From the NCBI GenBank assembly GCA_009809945.1, contig WTPW01000985.1, positions 93,161 to 157,160 of the forward strand: DNA of 64,000 nucleotides, read 5' to 3'. Positions 21,614 through 31,002 of this stretch are shown piece after piece. Origin of the DNA: Gigaspora margarita. Taxonomy: Eukaryota > Glomeromycota > Glomeromycetes > Diversisporales > Gigasporaceae. The notes under the pieces are model-generated. The model saw only the letters and a list, made by a program, of their open reading frames with translations, was not told the origin of the DNA and ran no database searches. The position numbers and the translations under genes are program-made. The first letter of the stretch is position 1; the number at the start of each line of letters is the position of its first letter.

Positions 21614-24171
21614 GGAGTGCGTGAAGTCTGCTATATCGTATTTTATCTTTTTTTTTTTTTAAAAAAAAAAATCACATCTCTAATTTACGCATTGCTTTTA
21701 GATAGTAAGTATCACTTACTAGTTCCATAATTATTTCTCTATATTAATTTTTAATCAATCAATCTCGCAAATTACTAGCTTGCAAGTATAATGTTTATTA
21801 AGCTACTTTGATCTGAAGTAAAGATTCACTAATCGATTCATATTAATTAACAGAGAGTGAGTATTAATCAACCGCTAAATAGTATTGTGCTTATTATTCT
21901 TAAATAACATTCCTTTAATTACTCGCATTAACCTGTTAGTCGGTAAGAATTAAGTTCATTAGATTTTAATTTAAATAATAATAACTCATTTAAATTAAAT
22001 AACTCTAGATTGTAAGTATAAGTCCGTTGATCTCGCAATAATTTTATCGTTATTAAGTATAAATTACACAATTTTAATCGAATTACTAGTTAGTAAGTAT
22101 AAAATTCGTCTGCTTCAGCAATATCATGGTTTAGTCCTTATTGGTTTACTAAAATTATTGATCGTTATTTCGATTTAGTCAAATTACAAAAAAGTGAGTA
22201 TAAGATCATATAAATAGTAATATTCCGCTCACAAATATTGCTTCTCTAAACAATCAAACATTTTCAAATCAGCCGGTAAATATAGCATTCATTGTCTTTA
22301 TCAATATATTTATATTTAATATAAAATGATACATTTTGGATTTGCATTAGGTGGTAAGTACAGCATATTGATATCATTAAATTTGCGTTTAAATTAATTC
22401 TTCAAATTACATTTGTACTAAATTGGCAGGAAGTAAGTAGACCTTTTTTACAATCAATAATTCTTAAACTAAATTTATTTAATTAATCTATTTACGCTAA
22501 ACTATTAGTTCGTGAGTCTAAGTCATTAGATTCGCATTTTAGTTAATTTATTAAAAAAAGGTTATTTACAACAAATCATGTTGACTCTAAACCAACAGTG
22601 GGTAAGTTTAAAGTTTTAGTTTATTTCAATTAAATATCGCTTCTCTAATTAATTCTGTTCTATTGAATACTAGCCGGTAAATAATTTATCAGGCTTTGTT
22701 TTAAATCAATAATTCGAATCTATCTAATCTATCTAATCTATCTAATCTGTCGAATCATTAGATGGTAAGATAAAACTTAGCAGAAACCTAAATTCCTTAA
22801 TGCGTAGTAACTGCGTAGTAACTATATAGTAATTATATAGTTGCTATTAAATTTAATATAGTAACTATATAGTTACTATGCAGTTACTGCGTATTAAAGA
22901 GTCTCAAGTTTCTGTAAAGAATTTATTACATCTATGTAAAATATTCCTAATAATTCTCTCTGTTCAATAATATGCATAGGAAGTAAGTATAAAAATTTAT
23001 TAAAATTTATATACATTGCTTTTATAACACTTTCTAATAATCTCACTAATAATTAGTCGGTGAGCATAAATTTGATTGATTCACGTAGTAAATTATCAAA
23101 CGATACCTTTCTAATAGAAAATGTTTTCGTAACGCAAATAGATTGTAAGTATTTATACTTTTTATTCGATTTATATATTCTTTTTAATTAACTATGTATG
23201 CAATTATTAGTCGGCGAGTATAAAATTATTAGATCTAAAATTGTTAATTATATGTCTAAAATGAAAAATTTCCTAATATTTAACTTAATTAACAGAGAGT
23301 ATGATTTATATATATTTAAATAAATAAAATAAATACCCTTATTTGACATATTATATTCATATAAAATTACAGGAGGTGGGTATAAAGCTTGTTAGATCCA
23401 ATAAACCGTCCTCTAACTAATTATTATATTCACATAAATTATTAGATTGTAAGTTTTAAATTTATTTGCTTAATTAATAATTTTTAAATAACATTTAACT
23501 TATCACATTTGCATTTTTATATTGTAGCGTGTAGGTGAAAATTTATTCAAAATATCATTATTTGATTTTATCTAACCAATTGTATTTTCATAAAATTATA
23601 GACGGTGAGCATAATGTTTACCATTATTATGTCTAAATAACAGATAACATTCATTTAATCTGATTAATCACGCATTCAATTAACAGAGAGCAAGTATAAA
23701 GTTTATTGGGTTCAATAATATATTTCAACACTTTTAATTAAATACGTTTGTCAAATTGACAGAGAGTAGGTATAAAGTTTGCTAAATTTATTATTAAAAT
23801 TAACTAATACCAAACTTACAACTTACACTAAATTTAAAAGGAGGTGATAATCTAATTTTAATTTCTTACACTTAAAATGATTCATTTTACTCAATGACAT
23901 TTTATTGTTCTCTAGTCGGTGAGTAAAATAATTAGTTTATTATAAAAATACTCATAATTAATAATTTTTTTTATCAAATTACTAGTCGGTGAATATGAAG
24001 TTTATTGAAATCAACAATTTATTATTAATGGCTTTTATTAATGACTTTTGTTTAAATTGCACTATTTTAACAGGAAGTGAGTACACAAGTTAATTAATGT
24101 GGTTCTAAAATTTATTTGGCACTTTTTTTTAAAATTATCTTTAATTTAACCTATTTTTAAATTTCCAGTTT
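21614..24171 (+). other. Single-codon exon array, part 1 (exons 2-32)
   Basis: Exon starts and sequences: 21614 GGA, 21702 ATA, 21779 CTT, 21854 AGA, 21940 TCG, 22009 ATT, 22090 TTA, 22179 (15 nt, to 22193), 22273 CCG, 22351 GTG, 22430 GAA, 22509 TTC, 22599 TGG, 22674 CCG, 22762 ATG, 22980 GAA, 23057 TCG, 23142 ATT, 23211 TCG, 23296 AGA, 23373 GAG, 23446 ATT, 23528 CGT, 23602 ACG, 23697 AGA, 23763 AGA, 23841 GAG, 23916 TCG, 23986 TCG, 24074 GAA, 24169 TTT. Each is preceded by AG (mostly TAG or CAG) and followed by GTRAGT-like donors. Donors after 21781, 23213 and 23699 are GC (GCAAGT, GCGAGT, GCAAGT). Split codons read W-E-Y-L-D-R-F-Y, then QITK, and on through RWNSGRWNRFREERF to REESRR. Confidence 0.72.
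22781..22914. mobile_element. 134-bp MITE inside the intron between exons 16 and 17
   Basis: Inverted ends CAGAAAC...GTTTCTG and inner arms TGCGTAGTAACTGC / GCAGTTACTGCGTA around a TATATAGTTACTAT-type core. Removing it leaves an ~81-nt intron, the normal size for this array. No clear target duplication. Confidence 0.6.
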
Positions 24172-24193
24172 GTGAGTATAAGTTTATTAATTA

Positions 24194-24374
24194 CAGTGCT
24201 TTTCAATTTACTGTGATCGGCAAATTCCGTGCATCACAAATCAGAAATCTAGAAAAAAATGCCAATACATGATTGGCTAAAAATTATTTCTAACCAGTTG
24301 CATTTTTTTTCTAGATTTCTGATTTCCGGTGTGATGTATGAAAATCACTAATTAAAGTAATTTGAAAAACACTG
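24194..24374. mobile_element. Tc1/mariner-type MITE inside the intron between exons 32 and 33
   Basis: CAGTGCTTTTCAA and TTGAAAAACACTG are terminal inverted repeats flanked by TA on both sides (24192-24193 and 24375-24376), as for Tc1/mariner elements. Inner arms match too (AATCAGAAATCTAGAAAAAAA / TTTTCTAGATTTCTGATT). Excision restores an ~80-nt intron. Confidence 0.75.
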
Positions 24375-24434
24375 TAAACTATTAGATCATTCAAAGTGGA
24401 TTCTCCTAAATACATATTTTGAATTAATTTATAG

Positions 24435-26195
24435 AACGTTAGTAAAAATTTTGAACTACAGTATTGCAAGTTAATGATGTCTTATCTAATCATTCTGATT
24501 CACAAATTAACAGAAAGTGAGTAAATTTTATTAAATCATATTTACTGTTGCTCATAATAACTAATATTTTACTAATAAAATATCAGTAAGTAATGTTATT
24601 GAATTCACTCCTACACAAGTTATTACCTTAAACAATTAAATTTGTATTTATTTGCATCGGACATTAGAGAGTAAGCACAATCTTATATTCAAATTCTAAA
24701 TTGACATTTTATTTAATTAGTAATATTTACTTACTAACTGCACTTTATTAAATACTAGTTTGTGAGTATAAGGGTGTGTTTATAATACTTTAATTATTTC
24801 TAATGTGTTGCATTTCATTAAATTAATAGGGAGTGAGTACATGTTATATCGGACTATTATAAAGCATTGACAATAATGAATTCTAAATAAAATTTTATTG
24901 CGTCAAATTAATAGAGGGTCTGTATAAAATTGAATAATAATTTTATAATATTTCTCAGACTAATAATACATGTTAAAAATTAGTCGGTAAGTATAAAGTC
25001 TATTTGATCATAATTTATTCATCCATCATTTCTTAATAAATTTATTTCAATAATTAGACGGTAAATTTGAAATTACATTCACAATTTATTCATTAATACA
25101 TATTAAGCAACAATTAATAACTTTATAAATTGTTAGATGGTGAGAAATATATTAAAATTATTAATTTATAAGTAACATTTTCTAATTATTATTTCAAACC
25201 AAATAATAGGGAGTAAGTAAATTCTATAAAAACATCCACAAATTATATATTTTATAACTATATTAATCTAAATTCACTAGGCGGTAAATATAAGTTTAAA
25301 GTTTTATTCAAGATTAAGTAATATATTTGAATTGTTTTCTCATAAACAACATTATTTCAATTACAACCTCCTAGCTTGTAAGTACTATCATATCAATATA
25401 AATAAACTTTAATTTTTAAATTGGACCATATAATGAAGATTATTATATGCTTAAACTACTAGTCGGTAAGATAATTTAAAAAAAAAAGATATTGGTTTTA
25501 TCATATTATCTGTTATTATTAATTCATTCAACTATTGTTTTTATGTCTATAAATTATTTATAGGAAGTAAGCAGAAAATTATTTGTATTGGTCCTAAACA
25601 TAAAATAATAATTAATCAATATCAATAAAATTCTAGTCGGTAAATATATAATGCCTATCAAATTATACATGAACGATTAATCAACTATCAATGTATCGAA
25701 TTTCTAGTTAGTAGGTTTTAAATAATGATGTTATTTTGCCCTATGGGGTTTTTTTATTTATTGAATTCTGAGGTCACTGCTATGAAATTATTTTTCCTAA
25801 TAAATGTTTAATGAAATTATCAGCAAGTAGGTATAAGAATATTATTTATTTGATAAAAAGATATCATATTAGTAATCTGAATCATGGAATAATTACTAGA
25901 TTGTAAGTGTAAAGTTTCTTAAATCAATATCATTAAATATTTACTAATACTGAAATCATTATTTACTAGATGGTATGGATAAATTTATTTTATCTGTTAT
26001 TATTTATAATTTTTTATCAATAATAATTCTTATTTGTATTAAATTATTAGCTTGTAAGTATAAAATTATTTGTTTATAATATTTGTCTAAATATATCTAA
26101 TAAATATTAATAAACAGGAAGTAAATATGAATTTTATTAGAAGCACTTTTAAAATCCAATATTTTAAACTATTTTTAATTAATTAATTATAGAAG
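24435..26195 (+). other. Single-codon exon array, part 2 (exons 33-55)
   Basis: Exons: 24435 AAC, 24514 AAA, 24587 TAA, 24668 AGA, 24759 TTT, 24830 GGA, 24915 AGG, 24984 TCG, 25058 ACG, 25137 ATG, 25210 GGA, 25281 GCG, 25375 CTT, 25463 TCG, 25564 GAA, 25637 TCG, 25708 TTA, 25824 CAA, 25900 ATT, 25970 ATG, 26051 CTT, 26118 GAA, 26193 AAG. The TAA at 24587 is not a stop: in phase 2 it contributes to AAT and AAA. The weakest donors follow 24437 (GTTAGT), 24589 (GTAATG) and 24917 (GTCTGT). The encoded stretch is NLTNKDLEGRRWERFRNR followed by YKLCLK. Exon spacing is otherwise 66-116 nt. Confidence 0.72.
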
Positions 26196-26217
26196 GTAAA
26201 CATTATATTATTAAAAA

Positions 26218-27347
26218 GGGAATATAAATTTGTCGCACCCGCGACAATGTCGCGGGTGCGCGATATACTATGTAAATCAAAACTATATGTGGTCATATAA
26301 TAAAATTTATTAATAAATTTTTTGATTCAAATTTTAAATAGATTTAGATAGATGTACAGCCCTAACGGTTCGATAGTTTTGAAAAATTTTCGCAAAGACT
26401 AGTATTACATCTCTAAAAACAAGACTATAGAATCATTTCATTTATTTAAACATGAAACAACTGTAGTATGCTACGTGTTTTTTTAAAAAAAGTAGCAAAA
26501 AGAAAGGGTCTGTAATATGCTACGTGTTTTTTTTTCTTAAAAAAAGAAAGGGTAAATTAGTTTCGTTTTTAAAGAAATGGCTCTATAACTTTGTTTGTAG
26601 GGACGTAATACTTGTCTTCGCGAAGTTTTATCCAAAACTATCGAACCATTGGGGCTGTACATCTGTTTTAAAAATTCATTAACAAATTTTATTATATGAC
26701 CACATATAGTTTTGATTTACATAGTATACCGCGCACCCCACCGCGACATGTCGCACTCCGTGATTCGACCAATCAAATCGCTCGATTTGGTAGGCAAAAA
26801 AAATTTTTTTTAAAAATTAAAGTTTTTACTTAATAAAGTGTAATATATATATCTGATATATAATAGCACATCATGTAACGTAAAATTTTATTCTGAACAA
26901 CTTTTTCCAAGTTACGAAGATATATTGTCTTAGTAAAAAAAGACATTTTATAAGAAAAAACAAAAATTTCAAAAGTTAGCACATATAAAACTTTTTTTTT
27001 TTACTAAAACAATCTATATTTTTAACTTAGAAAAAGTTGTTTAGCGTAAAATTTGCATATAATACTTAAAACATAAATATAGATTAAATTAGTAAAAAAA
27101 GTTCTATATGTGCTAACGTTGGAAATTTTTGTTTTTTCTTATAAAATGTCTTTTTTTACTAAGATAATCTATCTTTGTAACTTAGAAAAAGTTGTTCAGA
27201 ATAAAATTTCACACTATATATCTTGTTATTGCTTATTTATTTTATATTTTACTAGTAAAATTTTTAGTTTTTTAAAAAAAAATTTTTTGTCTATAAAATC
27301 GAGCGATTTGATTGGTCGAATCGCGGGTGCGACAAATTTCTATTCCC
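26218..27347. mobile_element. 1.13-kb Mutator-like non-autonomous element in the intron between exons 55 and 56
   Basis: Inverted ends GGGAATATAAATTTGTCGCA and TGCGACAAATTTCTATTCCC with a 9-bp target duplication TATTAAAAA (26209-26217 and 27348-27356), as typical of Mutator-like elements. Inside are a GC-rich self-complementary stretch (CGCACCCGCGACA/TGTCGCGGGTGCG) and a nested palindrome (~26265-26760) with ACCACATATAGTTTTGATT arms. Removing element and one duplication leaves a 73-nt intron. Confidence 0.8.
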
Positions 27348-27407
27348 TATTAAAAATTAAACCTTGTAAATTGCAAGTCTCTAACAAATACTTTAATATT
27401 ATACTAG

Positions 27408-29279
27408 CTTGTAGGTATAATTTATAATTAGTCTTGTAAACATTACAATTTTTCTAATCACTTTTCGTATTATCTTAATAGAGAGTAAGTATTAAATAAA
27501 TATTTAATCCTTAAATAACTTTTCTGATTTACTAATTTCATATAATTATTAGGTGGTAATTAAAAGGTTTAATAAATTTATATCTATATATTTAAAAAAT
27601 TAATAAATTTTATTTTACCAATAGGGAGTAAGTAACAATTTATTCTTAAATTGATACTTTTTTATGTATTAAAAAAATTCTACTAAATAAACAAATTTAA
27701 ATTAATAGTCAGTGAGTATGAAACTTTATATTAGGCAAAGTAATCGAGCTTAATTAAATTAACAATTAATTCTTCACATCTACATTGTTGTCAAAATTAA
27801 CAGAGAGTAAGTAAAGATTTACCAGTTATTAATTTTTTCATTGTAGATAACTAACTTTACTTTTTAATGGCAGGGAGTAAGTATAATGCTTAGTAAACTA
27901 AAATCATAATAAATAGCTATAATTAATTCTTAATGAAAATTTTCTAATCAATTATATTCACAAATTACTAGTTTGTAAGTGTACAATATTATTTATAATT
28001 ATATTCTAATTAAAAAAGTTTGATTTTAATATTATAATTTAAATCAATAGAGAGTAAGTATAAAATTTGTTCAAATAATTTTATGTCAATAAATAATTCT
28101 TATATATTCTTATCGAATCATTAGTCGGTGAATATAAATTCTAATTTTAGAGCTTAAAATCTCTTTGAGCATTTTTAATTAACAATGTTCATAATAATTT
28201 ATTAGATTGTAAGTGTAAGATTTATATCATATTTTTAATTCACTAAAATTCATTAATTTTCTTAAATCACGTTCAAATAAATTAAAAGGGAGTGAGTATA
28301 AATTTTCACATTGTAATTCATTTTTAGATAGCATACTCTAAACGACCAATCAATATTAAATTATTAGTCGGTAATATAAAGCTATAGATTTATTTAGACA
28401 AAAGGTTTATTAAATGATTTTCTCTAATAAATTGCTTTATCATGTTAGATGGCAAGTATAAAGTTTGTTGTAACAATTTATTCTCAAATAACGACTTTTA
28501 AATTAATCATATATTTATCTTAAACATCAGGGAGTAAGTACAAAATTATAAGTCTATATTTATTATCTATTATCTAATGGAACCACGTGTATTAATTGGC
28601 AGGGAGTGAGTATATACTTATAATTAAATTAATAACATTTATTACTGTCGCTATAAAAATAATACTGCTATAATAATTAACTTATTAGATTGTAAGTTAC
28701 ACGTCAAAAATAGTTAAATTCTACATATTTTTGAATAACGTTTTTTCTATAAATAATACATAGCTTGTGAGTATCAAGCTTATTGTGTTCATAAATAAAA
28801 AAAAAAACTTTTATTAAGATTTTTACTACAATAGGGAGTGAGTATATATTAGGCTTACACTAACTGCTAAGTATATAGGTTATTTTCTCACCAATATTGT
28901 GTTAAATTACTAGTCGGTATGTTACGTATATTGTATTATGAGACTGTGGTGTTTGATAGTTGACTATCAGTGAGTATTGTATAACAGTAAAGTTTACTAC
29001 CGTTAGATATTTTTTTAATTACAGTTAATCATTTACCTAAAAATTTTAGATAGTAAGCATAAAGGTCATGGAATTAATAATAGTTAAAATTTAATGCTTT
29101 CTAACCTATTTGGATCGATAGGGAGTACGTACTAAGTTTAATAGTTTATATCAATCAATGTTAAATTGTCTTAATGCATTCATATTCATATAAATTAATA
29201 GACCATAAGTATAACAAAGTTTATTAAATGCTTTAAATGGCATATATATGATTAATTACGTCTAAATTAAAAATAGAGA
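27408..29279 (+). other. Single-codon exon array, part 3 (exons 56-80)
   Basis: Exons: 27408 CTT, 27482 AGA, 27553 GTG, 27625 GGA, 27709 TCA, 27804 AGA, 27874 GGA, 27972 TTT, 28051 AGA, 28125 TCG, 28206 ATT, 28289 GGA, 28368 TCG, 28449 ATG (GC donor), 28531 GGA, 28603 GGA, 28689 ATT, 28764 CTT, 28835 GGA, 28914 TCG, 28971 TGA, 29050 ATA, 29122 GGA, 29202 ACC, 29277 AGA. They encode SLEWDQEDLDRLDRWEEFL, then DRE, a TAG split between 29050 and 29122, then E-P-E. The last few units look worn: 28971 has a weak donor (GTATTG) after a 54-nt intron, and 29202 is followed by ATAAGT, a G-to-A change of GTAAGT. Confidence 0.7.
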
Positions 29280-29352
29280 GTAAGTATAAAAATTATTTGT
29301 TTATGAACATGTATATAGTCTATTTCAAATGACATATTCACTTTAAACTTAG

Positions 29353-30776
29353 AACATGTAAAGAATGTGAACAACAATGCAATAGTAGTGGGTGGTGTAA
29401 TCCCTGTTGCGCTAGACGATTTTAGCAGGATTTTAAAAACTGGACAAGTGGTAATGAAGTTGTGGATAAATTTATTCAAGATGTTCAACTTAAAGCATAA
29501 ATTCTGATGAAACTCTTGAGTGGGTTCCGTTTGAAAAGTTTAAAGATGTCGAGTATCTGTTCAAGGGGGATTTGGCACTGTTTATAGAGCAAGATAGAAG
29601 GATGGTTATATTATCCGATGGAATAATGAGAATCAAAAATGGGATAGATCTTTTGATAAAGATGTTTGCTTAAAACGCTTGAATGATTCAGCAGATATTT
29701 CTTCTGAATTTTTAGAAGAGGTATACTTTATTGAGTACATTAAATTTTGTCATCCTCAATTAATGTTAACATTTTCATTTTAACATATTTATTTACAGGT
29801 TCGAAGTCAATTAAAACTTAGAAAAAAGAGCGCTTCAATTACAATTTATGGTATTACCAAAGATCCAGTGACTAACAATTATATAATGATTATGGATTAC
29901 GCTAAAGAAGGAAGCCTTAGAAAATTACTTAATAATAAATTTGATAAATTTGATTGGAATGATAAGGTGGCACACATATACTTAGTCATCAATAACCTGA
30001 ATGAAATACATAAAGAGGGACTGGTGTATAAGGATTTCTACCCCGATAATATAGTGTTGTTATAATAAATTCAACCCATACTTTACAGACTTTGGAATGT
30101 GCAGGCCAGTATCACAATTAAAAGTTTCAACCAAATTTTATAGTGTTCTTCCATATATAGCACCAGAGATACTGACAGGTCAAGAATATTCCAAATCATC
30201 GGATATATACTCACTTGGCATTGTATATTAGAAAATTTAACAGGATATCCACCATATCACAATATTTCGCATAATGCTTATCTTGGAATACAAATTTCTA
30301 CAGGCCTTCGTCCTAAAATTCATTGTAACATTCCCAAACTACTTATGGATATTATAAAATGATGTTGGAATGCAGATCCCGGCAGCAGACCAACTTCTCA
30401 AGAGCTTTTGAATATCTTTAATCAATGGAAGACTGAAGAATGGGGTCATTTTATTGATAAATCATCTGAATTGTATAAACAAATTCAAGAACTTAACAAT
30501 GAATCCTCCAGATATGACCCTAATAAAGTTGTATTCGATTCACAAGCATTTTACACTAGCTGACTGTTGAATGTTTCAACATTAACGGATATGGATTTTA
30601 ATACACTTGGTAAGTGTGATTTCAGATTAATGGTTCTATTTAAAAGTATCATTAATAAGCAGTTCTATTCATTAGATTCAAGGCAACTTTGTATTGAGCT
30701 GCTGAATTTGGATGTTTTGAATTGTAAGAGAATAATTATTTTAGATGCACTTTTTTTATACTATAAATTACAATAA
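29353..30776 (+). pseudogene. TKL-type kinase domain, decayed
   Basis: Exon A (29353-29720) and exon B (29799 onward) flank a 78-nt GT-AG intron that joins in frame at FLEE/VRSQL. Exon A opens with a C-x2-C...C-x2-C hook (TCKECEQ, WCNPCC) and WTSGNEVVDKFIQ, then VPFEKFKDVEYLFKGG and VCLKRLND. Exon B has YGITKDPVTNNYIMIMDYA (hinge), KDFYPDNIV in place of HRDLKxxN, TDFGM, YIAPEILTGQEYSKSSDIYS and CWNADPGSRPTSQEL. Damage: in-frame TAG where Gln is expected (29423), a frameshift near 29499, a short G-run at ~29565, TAG for Trp (~29594), a frameshift at 30061, TAG plus a frameshift near 30230, and TGA for Arg (~30360 and ~30562). Most stops are C:G to T:A changes. The tail to 30776 stays open but is not recognised. 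Confidence 0.8.
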
Positions 30777-31002
30777 TTAATCGTAAATTTTGTTGAAATA
30801 GTAGATGAAAATGATGAAATTTCTAAAATTTTATGAAAATATCGCTGAATCTAACGGAAAATACAAACATGTTGTGTAATAATACGTTTAATGTTAATTA
30901 AACTTATTTTCTTCCTAAATGCTATAGTTATAGTGAAACAAGCCATTTATTTTAAAGTGACTTGTTTTTTTTTTATTTATGTATTTATCATTAATCACAA
31001 AT
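30777..31002. other. Short intergenic between convergent genes
   Basis: Holds the 3' ends of the + strand kinase gene and the - strand oxidase. AT-rich, no repeat or terminator structure that I can name. Confidence 0.35.

Larger units (their letters stand above)
21391..30776 (+). pseudogene. TKL-type protein kinase gene whose N-terminal part is split into ~79 tiny exons, mostly one codon long
   Basis: I read one gene: a 53-nt ATG exon, 79 internal exons (78 of 3 nt and one of 15 nt), then two ordinary kinase exons. All 80 introns up to 29352 are phase 2. The spliced frame gives MEPPDEKEIKINSITIDW, then a charged, helix-like stretch with RRNLTNKDLEGRRWERFRNR and LDRLDRWEEFLDRE. It runs, after one TAG split over exons 77 and 78, straight into the hook ETCKECEQQC...WCNPCC and WTSGN of a Rhizophagus-type kinase. 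The last array intron (29280-29352) is 73 nt, like the rest. The kinase half has several stops and frameshifts, so this copy is probably dead. Splicing is inferred from motifs only. The alternative is a separate short gene ending near 29050-29340 followed by an unrelated kinase pseudogene. Confidence 0.72.

Noticed and set aside
27427-27440. ATTAG-TCTT-GTAAAC as an extra exon after 27410
   Set aside because: Only ~15 nt downstream of a donor and 4 nt long, which would break the frame.
28914-28969. Alternative ends for the array: read-through of exon 75 to a TGA at 28941, or a 27-nt exon ending before GTGAGTATT at 28970
   Set aside because: The first ignores a good donor; the second needs a 26-nt intron. 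The continuation through exon 80 into the kinase fits intron sizes better, though the terminus remains the least certain part.
21600-29280. Regularly spaced motif array read as CRISPR, minisatellite or a tandem promoter/protein-binding array
   Set aside because: Only the splice-site text is conserved, the ~70-nt intervals are unrelated to each other, and the triplets keep a coding frame. The genome is eukaryotic.
21600-29280. Zero-length recursive splice sites (AG directly followed by GT)
   Set aside because: Three bases consistently separate AG from the donor; with zero length there would be no frame to maintain.
29333-29343. Terminal exon starting after TATATAG at 29316, giving LFQMTYSL and a stop
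   Set aside because: In frame and possible, but that intron would be only ~40 nt and it abandons the hook exon that follows in frame.
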